Of a stretch of DNA of 64,000 nucleotides, positions 63,550 through 64,000 are shown piece after piece. Under the pieces are notes generated by a model. It was given only the letters and a program-made list of their open reading frames with translations. It had not been told where the DNA came from and searched no databases. The DNA is from Lycorma delicatula (lineage: Eukaryota; Arthropoda; Insecta; Hemiptera; Fulgoridae). Location of the stretch: positions 46,407,946 to 46,471,945 of the forward strand of contig NC_134465.1 of the NCBI RefSeq assembly GCF_047948215.1, read 5' to 3'. Each line of letters opens with the position of its first letter. Positions within the stretch are counted from its first letter, which is position 1. A program made the position numbers and the translations under genes.

Positions 63550-64000
63550 TCAGAATTGATCGATAGTAAATGTGTTGTCTTCTACAGCAAAGAATTTCAA
63601 GACATCTTTGATGACCCGTTGAAAATTGGGAGAACCTGGACGGAAACTTTTGATGCATCCTTATCTTGCAGTGTTGGACTACCATTTCTTACAGTGTCTA
63701 TAAAACTTTTTTAACGGTAATCAAAAGGAGCCTATTGAAATCACTTATCACAGTTTTACGTCCAGATAATACAGATGTTCTATAAGATTATGATTTTACC
63801 TTAAAAGTTGGTCGATCAAAACTGTACAAATTTGATTAAATGAACTTAATTTGATATATTAAATAAACCTTGTTTTACTTTTGCATTAAAATACGAAGAA
63901 ATCTTTACCCCAACCTTAATTGAAAGAACAATACACATTTTTCTATTTTAGTCTTTTATTATTCATAATTTTAGTTCTTTGTTCACTCCCAGCTTCCATT
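63550..64000. other. Window end, nothing firmly recognised
   Basis: About 63553-63715 is open in one plus frame without an ATG (LIDSKCVVFYSKEFQDIFDD). It has a pyrimidine-tract-plus-AG before it (TTCTACAG, 63580-63587), but I do not recognise the protein. Confidence 0.25.

Overview
This window looks like ordinary, transposon-saturated nuclear DNA of an arthropod, most likely an insect. It is strongly AT-rich, has long simple-sequence runs of (TA)n, (CA)n and (GA)n, and has no bacterial-style gene packing. Nearly all recognisable protein similarity belongs to mobile elements: mariner, Tc1 and DUF4817-type Tc1/mariner relatives, a hAT element, several LINE families, tRNA-derived SINEs and one LTR element. 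The repeat mix reminds me of hemipteran genomes, but that is an impression from memory. I found no host gene I would defend. One 117-residue ORF (20932-21285) is an unassigned candidate.

Layout. At 1-8 kb there is a SINE with a 15-bp target duplication, a mariner (3605-4958), a DUF4817-type transposon relic (4990-6214) and a canonical 1.28-kb mariner (6232-7512). At 8-18 kb there is a LINE C-terminal remnant, a Tc1-like element (11058-12414), a 160-bp direct repeat pair, a LINE tail and two mariner relics in opposite orientation. At 18-26 kb there is a short retroposed fragment, pieces of the dominant LINE family (called LINE-A here), an internally deleted hAT with perfect 8-bp target duplications (19333-20542), and a LINE-A copy nested in a second LINE (LINE-B). 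At 26-36 kb there is another LINE, an inverted repeat pair, a second retroposed fragment, a second DUF4817-type transposon, two copies of a 0.65-kb repeat with inverted ends (family E) and a LINE-A copy with a 10-bp target duplication. At 36-53 kb there are three copies of a 0.9-kb repeat with a tRNA-like core (family R), an R1-like LINE nested in LINE-B, a third DUF4817-type transposon, paired SINEs, another family E copy and more LINE-A. At 53-64 kb there is a young LTR retrotransposon that carries only gag (55801-58027), another LINE-A copy, a fourth R copy and a knot of SINEs.

The most notable object is the LTR element. Its two 622/623-bp terminal repeats differ at two positions, its gag-like ORF starts inside the LTR, it has no room for a polymerase, and each LTR holds two back-to-back hairpins with the same five-base loop. 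It can only have moved with proteins supplied by a relative. The window also preserves a readable insertion history: LINE-A into LINE-B, an R1-like LINE into LINE-B nearby, an RNase-H-type LINE and a second retroposon into an R copy, and a SINE next to SINE sequence. Target-site duplications are listed where visible. All boundaries come from reading by eye without alignment.
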